Source: Colius striatus (lineage: Eukaryota; Chordata; Aves; Coliiformes; Coliidae). From it: a stretch of 64,000 nt of DNA. The stretch lies in the NCBI RefSeq assembly GCF_028858725.1, contig NC_084767.1:5693501-5757500 (forward strand). The letters run 5' to 3'. Positions 27,066 through 41,367 of this stretch are shown here, piece by piece. A program made the translations under genes and the position numbers. Below the pieces are notes generated by a model. The model had not been told where the DNA came from. It worked only from the letters and a program-made list of their open reading frames with translations, and searched no databases. How positions within the stretch are numbered: the stretch's first letter is position 1; each line of letters opens with the position of its first letter.

Positions 27066-30000
27066 CTGTAAAGAGGAGATGGGATTGTAGCTGTTATGTT
27101 GGCAGCCAGTGTGTGTGGGTACTGCCACGTCCCCTCCACTAGGATGGTGTGTGGTAGAGATGTGCATGAATATGGGAGATAACTGGGTGCTTTTCTTTGA
27201 CAGTTTGTTGTTTGTTACTAACATTCACCTTGGAAAGACAGGTAACTTAAAGCCTGAGCTGTTGTTTGTCTCCCATCTCTGTAAAGTGAGTCATTGCTTT
27301 AAGCACAGCAAATGCCAAGGGCTTTGTTGGAGTCTCAGGCTCTGCTGTCATTCCCTGCAGAAAGCTGAGCCTCCTGGGCTTGTCTTGCCACACTCCTGGA
27401 TGGGGAGATAGCAGTAGAAAATAATTTCTGGAGCAGTGATCCCATGAACCTGCTAATGACACAGAACAGTTGTCATACAGCAAAATATCCCTTTGGATGT
27501 CTGCATGTGGAGGTGTTTGCAATTAGCCATGCTCCGTGTGCAACTCCTGAGGAACTGCTGCATCTTGAAATAGTGCTCAGATGCATCAGCAGCTTCTCAA
27601 GGTGCTCGAAATCAGGCTGGTTGATGATAGCTCAGCCTCACATATGACCCACCTGAAACTCTTGGGTACCAGAAGCATTTAAAATAGAATCTGGATTCTG
27701 CCCCTGGTTACAGGTACAGTAAAAAAAAAGAGAGTAAGGCAATTTTCCCTATGGTATCAGTTTCTGACTACCCATGGGTAAGGTGCCACCCCTTCCCCAG
27801 AACAGAAGACATCCCCATGCCTGGGCTGAGGACTTTTTCCTCCCTTTGGTGTGCTGGTGAGGGAGGTTATAGTCATGGCCACCAGCTCCCAGCAGGGCCG
27901 GTGCTCCCTGGTGAGCACTGACCGTGGGCTGAGGGGAGATTCTGATGGAGGTGGACTCTTCCAGCTGTGTGAATACCAAAAGAAGCTGGGGTGATGAAAA
28001 GCACCTGCTGGCCCAGGTTGCTTTTCAGGTTGTCTGTCTGGAGTAGCTCTTGGAGAAATGAGACATGAAGCCTAAAAGCGACCTGTACAAATCTGTGGCT
28101 GGTTCGCTGTTTGCTCAGTAGCTTTTTGATTAGGACAGATCAAGTTGAAGCTGAAGGGGGTTTTTTTAAGGGAATTAGCCATGTATCACTTTGATGCAAC
28201 TCCTACCCCTGGGCTAAGAGGTACACACTCTTCTTTGACAGAAAAGACTCCTATGAAATGCAGTCTTTTCCCTCATTACAGCTTCTTCTGATGGGAGTGG
28301 GTTAAATATTTAACAAGAGTCACCCATTTGCATAGGCTTTCTTATCACATCCTGAAGTCCTGCTAACGAAATACAGGCTACAAGTGAGGGTTAAAAAGTA
28401 AGCAAAGTGCCTTTCACATATTCCTTCAAGTTTTGATGCTGAAACAAATCTGTAGTTAAACACAGATGCAGTAGAAGATGAGCTGGAATAGCCCAGACCT
28501 TTCCATCTGTCCGTGGCCTTTTGGTCAGGCAAGGTCCTGCTGACGTGAAGTCAAATATCAAGAAGCTTTATTGTCTTCCCAGTAGTGTTTTGTTTAACTC
28601 CTGCACTGGAAATAAGGCTCTTAAAGTATTGTATAAATTTCATGTTGGCTTTAGCACTCTTATCCCAAAGTTGGCTCCTGAAGGGAGTGGAAATGCATAT
28701 TACATGCTCCAAATGCAGCCAGCAATATGCTACACATTAATGCTGAGTGGGAGCCCCCAGTTCTGCGATATGTATAATTAAGAACATGCAGAGGAGTGGG
28801 AAATGCAAAACAGATCTCTGGGCTGGGTTTGACTGCTAAGCCATTTTGTTCTTCAGCTCTCTTTTGCCTTTTTTATACCTAATTTTATTTGCTGCTGGTG
28901 AAAAGTGTCAGTTTAATGACATTGTGAGATAGAAATCACCAACCACTATTAGTGTGGACAGTTGAATAAAGGCTTCTCAGTTCACAGAAAGGGAAACAAA
29001 ATGTTAAAATGCCTGCAGAGTGGGGAGATCCCAAGGGAAGCTCCATCCCTGCTTCCCAGGAACCACCTCAAGTGGGGCAGAAGTGAGAGGCATTTGGGTG
29101 TAGATGACAGTAATAAGTTGTGGCAAGGAAAAATGTCACAGTGAAGCATAACCTGGAAAAAAGCTGTGAGTGCTTCATGTAGAGGAGAAACAAGCAAGAG
29201 GGAGCACAGGGCAGGAGGGCAATGCCTTCTCTTAAAATTTCTTACCATAAGTGCTTCCATTACCTTCAGAGAACCCAGCTAGTTGACCTGATGGGATAAA
29301 AAGTGGCAAACACAAAATACCCTGAGGCTGGGAGGTCAGTAGTACTGGCTCTTGGCTAGATGGGGAATATTGAACTACCTGGAGCCATGCTTTGGTGCAG
29401 CTCTTGAGTTGGTGTTAATTAACAGCTCCACAAGAACACTTTGTCCCACATCACAGCAGTGTGTGTGGGCTGCAAAGCACAGTCACATTCACAAGAGGAT
29501 CTATAAATAACTTCTTAAAGAAACCTCTTTGAAAGAAAACAAACTTCACGCTGCTCCACCTTAAAAGGAAAATTGCTCTTCGATATAGAACTTATGATGA
29601 GCTCCAAAAAGCAAATTGGAAACAGATTGGCATCTTTCCTCAATTCAACTGAGGTCTTACTTTTCTAATGACATTTTCATTGTCTTTCTTAATAGGGTGC
29701 TGGAGACTTTTTGGCCACAACCAATGCCTGTGGGGTAGGAGTGTGCACTATGCTCAGGGAGTTAGGAGAGCTAAAGTGGTGATGAAGGACTGAGTGGTGA
29801 GAGAAGACCCTATGTTGTCTGACTAAGCATGGGGAGCAAACAATGGCTGTAGATTGGACCTGCCACTGAACCACAAATGTTCAGCTCCTCAGCACCAAAG
29901 GGCAGCACACTCAGGTATCAGCTACTCACTTCAGCATAGGGAAAGAAAGCGGGCCAGCTTCACTCAAACAAGCTAGCTCATGTGTCCACAACACAGGCAT

Positions 30001-32729
30001 GGATAGTGGAGCCTCAGAGCTGCTGTGGCCCAGCTTCTCCCCAGCAGAGCCCAGGCAGCACCGGGACTTGGGTGAGGTTTTCAAGCATGTTTATGCCAAG
30101 CTTGGCAAGAGCAGAGGTGCTCCAGCCCTTCATGTGTGGAATGCCTGTCCCTCAGTGACAGCACATTGGTGCTGGGCAAGATCTCACACACACAGAAAGG
30201 CTTTTTTCCCCAATACTTAAAAATATCCATCGAGCCACACTGAAATTATGCCTTCTGAAATATTGAGCAGCAATGATGCTTTCTAGCTTGCTCAGTTGAA
30301 GACCAAACTTAGAAGACTGTGCAACTCAGGGTGGGCATGGGATGGGCAAGAGCAACTCTGAGTTGCTTTGAGGTACAGGGTCATGAGGAAAGGCCCTTTG
30401 AACTCCCCAGTGCAAGGTGTCTTTGGCTGAGACAATATGTTTTGGTCATAGCTGGGGCAAGTTTCCACACAGAGAGAGAAAACAAATGTGTTGCAAATGT
30501 CTGGCCACTGAGGTGAAAGGGTGAGGAAGTCAGGTGGGAAGTCACAGGTGTCCATCAGCTTGCTTTGAGAGACTCTGATTCCCTGTGCCCTTCAGCTGAA
30601 TCAATGGAAATTACTACTGTGGGTCCAGAGCATACCTTGAGACCAACATAGACTGTAAAACTGAGCTATGGATCCCCACCAGGTAATTTTGGGGGATACT
30701 TGTCAGGAAGCAAAGCAAACCAGGAAGGGGGTGATTTTGGAAAGATGTTCATTCCTGAATCTTAGAGCTGGAACACAGCTTTATGGAAAATATCTCAGGG
30801 CAAATAAAGCAATAAGGACAGAGCATCTCTGATTTGCAAGCACGGTACATGCAGAGCTGAGCATTCGGTGGCTTCTCTCTTCCTAACAAGCTTTTGTTTA
30901 GAGGCCTTTGCTATAATTATGTAATAAAATGTAATGAATGACTCAAAGCAAGCACGTGCCTGAAATGGGATGTTCTTTTTCTGCCCTGTGGCCTTTATGT
31001 GACACCCACTTTCTGGGTTGGGCAGTTTTGTTGCCACCACTCGTTGCTCCAGTGGGTTCTTTTCCTGCTGGAGCTCAGGCCCTGGCAGAGGCTGCCCTGT
31101 GCCACAGCTCTTGTAGGGGCTGGGGAGAGATGCTGGGGCTTAGCTTTCCTTGGGACTGAGAAAGGCCAGGAGTGAGTGGGCTCTCAGTCTCCATCTGCCC
31201 CCATCAGCCTGTTTGAAGCAGACACTTGTACACTCAGCAGGATTTGAACTCAACCTCTCCGTGCAGAAATGTGAGCATCCCAGGAACTCCCTGTAGCACA
31301 TGGAGCATGTGTGCAGAGGGACTGCAAACCCAAGCTTTCTAGTAGCTGTTCTGTGCATGCTCCTTGTGAGTCCCCCTCACTGAGAGCTTCCATCCCCAGG
31401 AGCTGTGTCCCACAGGGCTCCTTGCAGCTCCCAGTCCTGACCTGCAGCTCTGCTTTCTGCTGGCCACTGCAGCATGGGAGGGGCTTGCTGCTACTGGAGG
31501 AGGTTCATAGGCAGGAGATGGGGAGGGGGGGGACATAATCTTCTGCCATGTCTCCCCTATAACTTTGGCTGCCATGACATCCCTGCTCCATGGGGCTCCT
31601 GCAAGCCCCTGGGTGACCACCCGGATCCTGACCCTGTGGGAGGTGAGTTCCCTCAGTCACTTCACAGTTAAGAAGCCAGACCAATTCTATAGATGCATTA
31701 AAAAGGTGTTTCTGTAAGAAAAGATTTTGCCTGGAAGTGAGCCCCAGGCACGACTGATCGGTTATGTTTGCTGGTGCTTGCAGGGCAGCAAGCCTGGAAT
31801 CCTGTCAGAGAGAAAATCCCCAAGAGTTTTGCAGATGTGGAAGTGGCTTGGTGGCATGTGGGGGAGCCAGACAGTGATTTTTGGCCAGGGAAGCCATCCT
31901 GTGCCATGCAGTGGTGGTGTGTGCCTGACAATGGGGAGGAAAAGTGCAGTGGGGGAGAGGAGAGAGGGAGAAGCAGCTGGAAGGTCTGATACCCCGGAGA
32001 GGGGATCCAGCAGCAAACAAGTGACCATGACTTTCTACTATGTTTCCTTTCAATATTCAATGCTTTCTTAAACAAAACCACCATCTTCCTGCTTCACAGC
32101 TTCCCAGCATACTTGAAGGTATCTTAATTAGTCTTCAAAATAGTCATTATCCTCATGATCCTAATTCTCAGCTCTGTTGGCTGCCTTGCAGTATCCCCAA
32201 GGTGGAAGCATAAGGAGCCTTTAGGCATGTGAGGCTGATTTAGATAAAATAAGGTGTGCTGCTGGTGACAGCAGCTGAGATAGAGTTATTTAATTTCTGA
32301 TATAAGCCAGTGAAGTAGTTACACCAGATAGCCATTTGATCTTTTATCTGCTGCAGCACAAAGCAATGTCAAAGGAGATAAAGGAGAGCAATGTATCTTC
32401 TGTGCCTGAACCTGCATCGCTGCTTCAGCTCTCTGCAGTCAGGGATCCCTCTGGCAAACCTCCCCCAGCCTTGAGCCAAAGCCCTGTCACCTGAGTGAAG
32501 GAGAGGCTGTGGTTTTGTCTGTATGAGGTGGGTGCTCCCAGTAAAAGCCCGAGGAATGTTTCCTTCCTGGAGTACTCCTTAGTACTGGCAGCGGTTGCCT
32601 CTATGGATTCCTGTGCAGGCACTGGAAACCTGAGTGCTCGATGGTTTAGACCTTATTTGGAAAGTTTTCAAAGTTAAAGTTAAGTGGGGGGGGGGAACCC
32701 AACCAGAAGGGAAAAGTGGATCTACTCAC
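27066..32729 (-). other. C1QTNF2: probable C1QTNF2 5' UTR intron
   Basis: A good acceptor (CTCTTTACAG) ends at 27066, eight bases before the C1QTNF2 start codon, so the gene should have a noncoding exon upstream. If the donor at 32729 is the partner, this stretch is one 5.7-kb intron. I see no other gene, RNA gene or large repeat in it. Confidence 0.4.
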
Positions 32730-32925
32730 CAGGACTAATGTCTTCAGAGAGACGTGCCAGGCGCTGGAGCAGATGTTTTGCTGCAGGTCGCAGAGCCCCA
32801 GCCCCGTTGTGTCACCTCCGCAGCGCCCGTCCGAGGGCTGTGTGATACTGACTTTGGTCTCTCTCTTCTGTTCACGTTTTACTCCTTTTTGTGCAGATTG
32901 CTTGTTTCCTGCAGCAGCTCCAGGT
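32730..32925 (-). other. C1QTNF2: candidate noncoding first exon of C1QTNF2
   Basis: On the minus strand a GTCCTG|GTGAGTAG donor ends a roughly 195-nt segment. That segment would begin about 25-30 bases downstream of a TATA-like AATAAAAATA. It has no obvious upstream ATG-led reading frame of any length. The pairing with the acceptor at 27066 is inference from position and orientation only. Confidence 0.35.
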
Positions 32926-32944
32926 TTTGGCTGAATGTTGCCAA

Positions 32945-33000
32945 AGGCATATTTTTATTATGGTGTAATGGGTCTGCGCCTCTTCCTCCGTCACGTGGCA
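32945..33000 (-). promoter_or_regulatory. C1QTNF2: candidate C1QTNF2 promoter: TATA-like box and CACGTG E-box
   Basis: Read on the minus strand, GCCACGTGA (E-box at 32992-32997) is followed about 30 bases later by ATAATAAAAATATG, a TATA-like or A/T-rich box near 32951-32962. The spacing to the putative exon start is right for a TATA promoter. The palindromic E-box would suit USF or MiT/TFE factors. There is no CpG island here, in keeping with a tissue-restricted gene. Confidence 0.35.
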
Positions 33001-35933
33001 TGGGAAGAAATTTTTATGCACATATGGCTGGAAAGCTCTTGATACTTGGGGAGCTTTTCCCTTTCTCTCTCTCTCCCTTCCAGGCTTGTATGGAAAGCTC
33101 AGGAGTTGCCTGGATCATTTCTGACTGATTCTGACCCTCTTGTAGCTCTTGTCTGCGCACACAGAGTTTGTTAAGGGGACGAGTAACTCGGATCAGCCTG
33201 GGAAACAGCCTTAATGCTTGATCCTGGAGCACTGGCAAGGGAAGCAAATCTTATCCTGAGGGTGTAAATCGGTTTTAAAACAGTTTAGACAAGCAGGTGA
33301 TGGCAAATCACTCCAGACTTGAATTAAGGGACATTGCTTTTAAGCAGCAGCTTTGCAAATGAGAATTTTGAGAGGAACCTTCATGTACCTCAGCACTGCT
33401 TCAGGTGGATGTGAGACAAAACATGGAGACTTTGACGTAGGGATGGCAGGGCAGGAACGCTTCTCTCTTTGGGAAGGATTGAGATTTTTGTCTTAAGCTT
33501 GCAAAGTAATTGCAACCCCCCTAGCAATTGCTTAAGGTAAGGCAGGAACACCAGCAGCAGAGGCTGCTTCAGCAGAGCTTTGGCTCTGCCAGCACAAGTG
33601 TTGTGTTGCAGTAATCCCTGTCCCTTCTTGTTTCTGCACTGCACCAAGTCGTGGTGCTGTACCTCTGAGCTGTGTTGATACCCCAGCTTGTACCAGCCTG
33701 TTGGACACAGAATTTGCAAATGCCTTACAGCTCTCAACATTGACAGTGCTTCCCTAACAGCCCTGGGGAGGTGCAGAAGTGCAGACAAGCTAATGAGGGC
33801 TGAAGAGTTTCCTGACCCCACTTTCCTCCACCCACCCTTCCCTTCCTCCCTGCTTTGCAGGATACTCCGTGATGCTGCTGGGGTTGGCACAGGCCAGGCT
33901 TGTCTTTTTGAGGGAGCAGTGGGGACAGTCTAAACAGGACCTGTGAGATGACTTGGAGGTAGAGCCTGGCCCCACAGGTGCCTGGGCTGGCAGTGTGGGA
34001 GTTACAAGGGATGCTGTCAGGAGGCCAGTGATGGCCCTGGGGCCACCATCACTCAGACAACCTGGGTCCCTGGTGCTGCTAGCCACAGCCTGCAGGTCCT
34101 GGTTGTGAGTTTGTTGTTCCTGCTCTGCCCTGGCCAGGATCCTGCAAGGGCCCTGGGACAGGCGTGTTCTCAGTGGCAGAACTCCAGATCCTGCCCTGCT
34201 GCTCTCCAGCCAGTGAATATTTTTGGCTCAGTGCAGATTATCAGCTGATTTGGAGTATACTGGAAATATCATTCCTTGCCCTGCCACAATTTGTGCTCAT
34301 CAGAGCTGTTGTGGGGTTTTTTTTAAGCTTTCCCATGCACTCTTCATTGGAAGATGATGGGAATGGGTAGAATATAAAGATGAAGTATATATATATGATT
34401 TGCTTTGTGAGCTGTAATCAGTTCAGCTGCTCCTGGGAAGGGTGGGAATGTTTGGCTGAGGAAGCAGAGGGCTGTTCTCATGCTGTACTGATGGTCCCAC
34501 AGAGCTGCTTCTGAGCTGCTGCCCTGACCCCCAGTTCCTTGATGGGTCACCAACATGCCCTGCCATTGAACAGCCTCCAGGAGAACAACCTCCTCCCCAA
34601 ACCCACACAAGCATTGCCTTAATCTCACTGTGATAACAGCTGGTTTAGAAAAGCTGCCATGTAGCAGCAAAGCTCTGGTGTGCCCAGGGGAGCTGTCCCC
34701 AGCCCCACTGACCCCTATCACTGAGAGGAGAGCAGGTGGGAACACCCTAGACATGGGCTCTGAGAGCCACTCTCCCCTGGGGCAGCTCTGATCAGTTCAA
34801 TAGGGATGATCACTTTTCTTTTGCCTGATTCCATAAAATTTGTAGGACCTCAGTTTTCTTGGAGAGCCTCTCCTGGCGAGGTGTGGGGCTGGAGTCAGCC
34901 ATGGCATGTGCACTGGTCCCTCCTCAGGTGTCTTATGAAACCAAATGAAAACTTTGCTAAGGTGCCAGTCAGATTGGTCTGGAAAGCTACAGCAGTTTCC
35001 TTAGAAACTAACAGTGTTGAGATGGAGCCCTTATGTTCATCCCAAACCTGCCTCATGGCAGCTGAGCTGAAGCACTGGGGCTTTGGGATGAATGTGAAAT
35101 CATCCAGGGCTGAAATGATGCTTGAAAATACAGCAGTCCTGCTGGGCACTTGAAGGTGTGACTGGAGAATTCATTGTTACTGGTGATTTTGTGCCTAGAT
35201 CTGCAGTGTGTTGGAGGCAGCAAGAGCCTGACCTAGTTCAGCAGCGTGGGGAGAGGCAGTGCTGGGAAGCTCCTGCCAGGCAGATGGAAAATATGTCTGT
35301 GCTGCAAGGCTGAGGCGAGCTCACCCGGGGTCCCAGACAGCTCTGCAGGAAAACATGTTTGGCAGCACACTTTGTTAAATAAATAAACTGCCCATCCACA
35401 ATGAAGCAGATCAGCCCTGAGACCCAGTTCTCAGTTCATTTTGTTTCAGCTAGTCATGGCAGAGAAGCATTATGAGAGCTCGTGTCCCTTCTGTGCTGCT
35501 TTTTAGCTAAAGCTTCGCTGCCATGACTAAGGTGGCTTCCACCATTGATCAGTGGGGAGCTGGTGTGGGCTAGCAGAGCCCCACAGGACACGTGTGGGAT
35601 GAGGGGTGGAGGTCTCTACCATTGGTGGTCTGCTGGGGCCTGGGGAGGAGGTGCTTTCTCCTCAGGAGCAAAGCACTGGGCTGGGCAATGCTCTGGGCTG
35701 CTGCTGCCCTCTCCCTCTGCCCGCATCCCCAGCCGATGCCCCTGGCACGATGTGCTGTGGCCTCACATCCTTCAGATGGAGCTTGCTGGAGGAACATATG
35801 GCTTGTGTGGCATCATCCAACACCTGTAGAATAAAAGGTGGAATTTTATCTCTGCCACTGCTGGTACATGTGGTTTGAGTGGGAAACATGGGTGCTTAAA
35901 GGTGGGAAATAGCCATCTCCTGCTCTGAGTCAG

Positions 35934-36030
35934 CAGGACAGTCCTGGAGGTTGGACTGTGGCCTGGGGTTGGACTAGATGATCTCCAGAGGACCCTTCCA
36001 ACCCCTACCATCCTGTGGGTCTGTGTCCCA
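35934..36030 (+). mobile_element. CR1 LINE 3' fragment
   Basis: Short fragment with the CR1 3' UTR blocks GGTTGGACTAGATGATCTC and CCCTTCCAACCCCTACCAT. The terminal ATTCTRTG repeat is degenerate (CCATCCTGTGGGTCTGTG). Confidence 0.85.
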
Positions 36031-39000
36031 GCCAGCAAGGATTTTTCCTCCTTCAACTTCTGAGTCCTGACAGTTTCAGCCTGCCAGATACCAACCTTGC
36101 AGCGACAGCTTTGTAACCAAATAGAACGACTCAGCAAATGCCGAAACAGCAGCAGTTCACCCAGGGGCTGGAGGCAGCTTAGGATACAACCTTCCCATTG
36201 CACTGGGCAATGCCAATGAAAGTGTACCTCCCTTCAAAGACGAGTGTAGGAGCTTTGGGGTTTTTTTTGGGACATACTAATGGAAAGGAAAAAGCTTTTT
36301 TCTATCTGACAGGCCTCCTGGCTTAGTGTGGAATGGTGATTTGAGTAATTTTTATTGCTCTGCCTAAAAGGAGTTTGGAAGTCTGTGAGCAGTCTTCAGA
36401 GAGTGATTGTCTCTCTCCAAAAGTCCCCATAAAAATGAGTCAAATCTCTGTTTAAACTTAAAGGATGCCCTTGAGACCATTATCTCTGCTTAGTAACTGC
36501 AGTCCTAAGCCATTAAGATAAAAATAAATAGAGCTTATTTTAGGAAGAGGGAAGTGGGAATGAGCCCAAGCACCAGTAAGCAAAGGCAAATGTGGTGCAG
36601 CAGATGAGTTAAGGTTGGGTTTGAAAACTTTTTTTTCTCATGCACCTTCTAATTCAAAGTGAAAGTCAGCAATGTTTGTGACTTGCTCCAGTTGGCTCCT
36701 TCCTGGGTATTTACTCACATTATTAGACAAGAAAAGACTCTTCTGAAAATGCTTTGTGTTTCCCCAAATACAAAAAACTGCAGCCCCACTTCTGGAGTCT
36801 GGAGCAGCAGCAGCCATCCCAGTTTCTGAGGATACAGGCGACATTTGCCCAAGCCAAGAAAGCCAGTGACAAATGTCATTTACTCATGTTACTGTGCAGT
36901 GCCTGTGTCCTTCAGGGCAAAGCAGCATTCCCCAGAGACAAGTGAAAAATTGCTTATGTTGTGTGCAAGCAGTGACAATCTGTGCAGACAGTAATAGCTA
37001 CAGAGAAAATCCCCTCTCCTGCTGCCACTTTCCAAGCAGAGGGTTTTGTGTTAGAGCTGGGTTTTTTTTCCTTTTCTCACAGAATTTACAGTTTGATAAA
37101 AATGGTCTTTCAGCTATTCCTAAAATACTGAGAAAATATTAGTACATTGTCAGAACAGACTGTGGGGCTGTGCTGCCTCTCAGCTGTGGAAACCTGCAGC
37201 CCAATGCTTTTGCTTCTGCACATGCCCAGCATGAGACTTCATAAAGCACGAAGAGGCAGCAAAGCAAACACAGAAGCCACCTGAAGGCACCATTTTCCTC
37301 CCCCTTTCCTCGTGCAGAACAGAGGTTGGTGGCCACAGCCCTTTCCCAAACAGCCTGTACAGAACCAGGAGCAGTGCTAATGTGAGGAAACTGCTCCTTC
37401 ACTCATGCTGCTGTGATGGCTGCCTCATGAATGGGGCACCACGGCAGGAGACTTGCACGCTGGCACCCACTTCCCCACTGTGCTGATAGTGTATGTGGTA
37501 GCAGCTTGTCAGTAAAGCAGCAGGAGGTTAAAACTCTGCTGTGAGGTGATGTTGGAGCCAAATTAGTGGTTCTTAGCTGTATATTAAAACCAGAACAAAT
37601 GCATATGCAGATGTGATAAGGCTGTGAATGCATTTGAACAAACATCCCACTCATAGGAGATGTGGTGGGAGATTGCAGAGCAAAGGGCCAAGGGCTGTGC
37701 TGGATCCAAAATGCTGTGCAGACGAGTGGCTGGGCAGAGGCTGTTTCTGAGATGCTTTGGAATTGCTGCAATTGCTTTGTAGGCTGCAAATGTTGGGTTT
37801 GCTAATCTCTCCACTGAGCAGGTGAATTTGTTCTCTGTTCTGCCAAGGTCTGAAGTTCACTGGGAGTTTGCAAAAGTAAAAATCATCGCTGTCAGCTGCC
37901 CCGGTGGGGTTCTGCTTGGGCCATCCAAGAGATGTGAATGAATTTGTTTTATGTAAAGTAATTAGCTTAAGTTAGAATGGTATTTCTATTTCTTTGTTGC
38001 ATATAGCAAAATAAATGCAAGCAGCAGTGCCAACAGAACAGGACTTGCCTGCACACAGTCCAGGCCGTGATGTTTTGACCTGAATGGAGTAATTAAAGAG
38101 ATGCCCACAAGGAGTATGGAAAACTGCAGTCATTGGGTTGCACTGGTAGGCACAAAAAATCCTGTCTCTTCCATAAGTTTTTTCTCTTTCATAGTACCTG
38201 AACTCTGTGTCATTCTTAAGTCATCACTATCATTCCTGTCTTTTCTGATCCCAAACCATTACACCTGAGCAGAACGGTGAGTCTCTTTCATTAACCCATT
38301 CAGGAAAGCCATAAAGATCCAATTACAAATAAACATGGAGACAATAAAAGAACTGCCTTCTGGCATGCCTTGAATGATAACACAGAATGCTAAACATTTC
38401 AACAAAGGAGAATGTTTTAATCTCTGTTTTAAAGATGTACACGTCTTCAGATCAGCTGGTTAGTTCAGTTTGCAGACTGAACATGCCTCAGCCAGCAGGA
38501 ACTCCACAGGATGAAAAATGAGGCAATTGAAACAATTGTTGAAAAGGCACTTGGGAAAATAGGTTTTGAGCTTTGCCAAGGGCAAGATTCAGAGAGAGCT
38601 ACCTTGGCTGTGCTGGGAGGGTCTGTCTTGGGTGATGATTTGAACGCTTGGCTAGTGTGTGTTACCAGGTGAGGGCACTTCCTCTCACCTGGCTTCTGTC
38701 TGTGCGTGTGAGAATCTGTTCTCAGCTTCAGTTGCCTCTGCTTGTGTTCTTTTGTTTTTTGTCCAAGCTAGCCTGCAAATTTGTTTCAAAGTCATTTTAG
38801 AAAGGAAAAAAAAATTCTTGTTGTGCAGTAGGAAGAGCTCTTTGGATATGCACAGTCATATTGCATGCCAAACCCAAGGCAAAGCAGATGGAGGAAAATG
38901 AGTCCTCGTGATCACATCCACAATGTTCTTTAACATCTAACCTTTATGATATAAACAGGACAAGATGCTTTAAGCTTTATTTGTCCTTTAACTGTTGAGA

Positions 39001-39225
39001 TTGATCCAGATGAGATCTACTCTGCATCATTCACAAGCTTGAGAAACTGTATTTTGAATAAAACACTGCTAATTGCTTTTTCCCCTGGAGCTGCCTTTCT
39101 GCATCATTCCCCACTGGCACTTTCCAGAGTAAGACTGGGCATGCCAGAAAGTAAGTTACAGTCATCTCTTCTGGTATTGAAAAGCAAATCCATCCATGAT
39201 TACGCTCGAGGTGGAATTCAGGACA

Positions 39226-41367
39226 TTTATTCATAATAACTATTTCTCCCTATGGCACTGAATGTGTTTTATTGGCTTCTGAAATACATGCACCTTTAAC
39301 ATTCCCCTTATCTTTCTCTTGAATGTAAGAGAAACATTCACTAAGCAGGAGTTTAAATCTGAACTTTACAAGCTGCCTAGACTGGTGAATGATTTGTTCT
39401 TCATTCATCTCTAGCTACTTTTAGAAAGGTATCTAAAATAGCTCGAGGAACTAGTAAGATGGACCCTTCTGGCATCTCATCTTTCCTCAAATGGAACTTG
39501 GCTCTGACCAAGCCAAGTATCTCTGCTATAGGTACAGGTGGAGGGATGCTGGGCAGAACTTCAGATGCTACAGCCCTGAGAAGAGTTAAGTTTATAGTTC
39601 AAATCAGCTAATTCAGAAAAATCACCTAAGGGCAGTTTGCATTCAGGCCATACTGTAGGATCTCTGGACCACACTGTATCTTCAACTGATGATCTTTGAT
39701 TGTCAGTGAGAACATCAGTGGACAGTTTTAACATTGAGTTCCATAGCTGAACTTCCATTATTAGCTATACATGCCAAATCATGTGTTTACTGCACGTAAT
39801 CACTTGTGGAAAAGTTTTTCCCTTGAAATGATCTATAACCTGGAAAGGTCAAGACATCAGCTGATGGGGAAACTCAGAATGTGAGTCACTAGTATAGCAA
39901 AAGGAAAAAAAACCCCTATCTCCCTAATATCTTTCCCCTCTGACTGTCCAAATCCATCTTGTGAAAACATAAAAGCAATTCCTGCAGAAGCTGATTTCTA
40001 CTCTTTAAACTTTTTCCTTCCTGGGCCTTGGTTACATTAACAATTCCACCCCCAGATCTTTGATCTCATTAATTGGTTATATTTTTCTTGCAAGTGCTAG
40101 GAGAGTTTTTAAAGCAAGAAAAACAAAAGTCTGCAGTCAGAGTTGTAAGTTTTATGAAATAAAGCCTGTATTCAGAAATAGTGTTCTGTGATAGAAGTAA
40201 AGGGGAAGCAGACTTGGAGAAAATCTAATAAAAAAACCCAGGAAACCAGCTTTACAGGTGGAAATTACAGGAACAACGTTACAAATATACTGTTTAATTC
40301 TCCTCCAGTAATTTTAACTTCCTTCGTTGTCTACAAGGTAGAAACTGTAATCAGAGAAGAGCCAGGATTATAGATCCTTCCTTGTCCTGCCATTAATGTA
40401 ACTGCATTAAGTGTGGTTATAAAAGCCATATTTAGTAAGAGAGTTTAAGCCATAACGGAAATAAGTTCTCACACCTTACAACTCTAAAGTCATGCTGTGA
40501 AGTTTTTCACCCATTTCTTCAACTTTTACTGGTTAAAGGGGAAAACTCCCAGGACTAATATTGCCAAACACAAAGCAGATGCCGTTTCACATTATGACAC
40601 ATTATTAGAGCCCCTCACTTGGCATTACACCATGTAACAGGACTCTGGAAGTTGTAAGGGTAAGATGAATACTGTTAGGAAACAGAAAAACACAGAGCTC
40701 AGACCTTTGCAATTTACATTTATACACATCTGCAGAAACTAAGTCACAATTTCAAATGTCTACAGACAGCTTCTCCTAAGATCTTCATTAAAAAGGCTAG
40801 ACAGCATTTTAGATCTTTATATTAATTTAACCCAAACTGTACAGAGCATTCCAAAATACTTATTACAAAGTGATCAAGAAAGGAACTATTTCTCCTTTTA
40901 AAGCCATGTGACAGGCAACTTCCTTTACAAATAAGAGGTTTCAGTAGCTGTTTCAATCTTGATTTCAACATCATTTGCTTTACATTGACAGCTGTTAAGC
41001 AAAGTGATCTGTTTTACTGAATGTATCATGGCTTTATGAATGTGTTGGCCAGTATCAGGTTTCTTTTTCTCAGCCAATAAAGAATTTACAGAGTAAGTGT
41101 ATTTTATATAGACACATATAATTTTTATATGTGTATATGTAAGTGTGACTATGTATGTACACATGCACACACATCTCAAATTGCTGTAGGTACTGGATTG
41201 CTTATGTCTGGTGTGAAAGAAATGTTCACCAACTTCTTTGGTAAAAAAAAAAGGTCTTTTGCCATTTCTGGCACTTACTAGGTTTGTGGAAGATAAACAA
41301 GTGTCTAGAGAGTTGTAAACAAGTATGAAAAAAAGAGTCTTGTGTATTGGAACGATTTGGAGTGTGG
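39226..41367 (-). other. SLU7: probable SLU7 3' UTR (end uncertain)
   Basis: Downstream of the SLU7 stop the minus strand has an ATTAAA at 40298-40293, about 1.07 kb past the stop. It also has an AATAAA at 39231-39226, about 2.1 kb past it. Either could end the transcript. No competing open frame is convincing. The segment 41100-41180 is TA/TG-rich. Confidence 0.4.

Larger units (their letters stand above)
33001..41367. other. C1QTNF2-SLU7 intergenic region
   Basis: No gene recognised. It holds a CR1 fragment near 36.0 kb, a short TA repeat at about 34387-34397 and, in its last 1-2 kb, the probable SLU7 3' UTR. The human locus has ZBED8 between C1QTNF2 and SLU7; I see no transposase-like open frame here. 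Open frames of 100-166 codons (for example 33390-33890 minus) lack any recognisable pattern. Confidence 0.6.

Noticed and set aside
33390-33890. 166-codon minus-strand open frame upstream of C1QTNF2
   Set aside because: No family resemblance, and it would overlap no plausible transcript.
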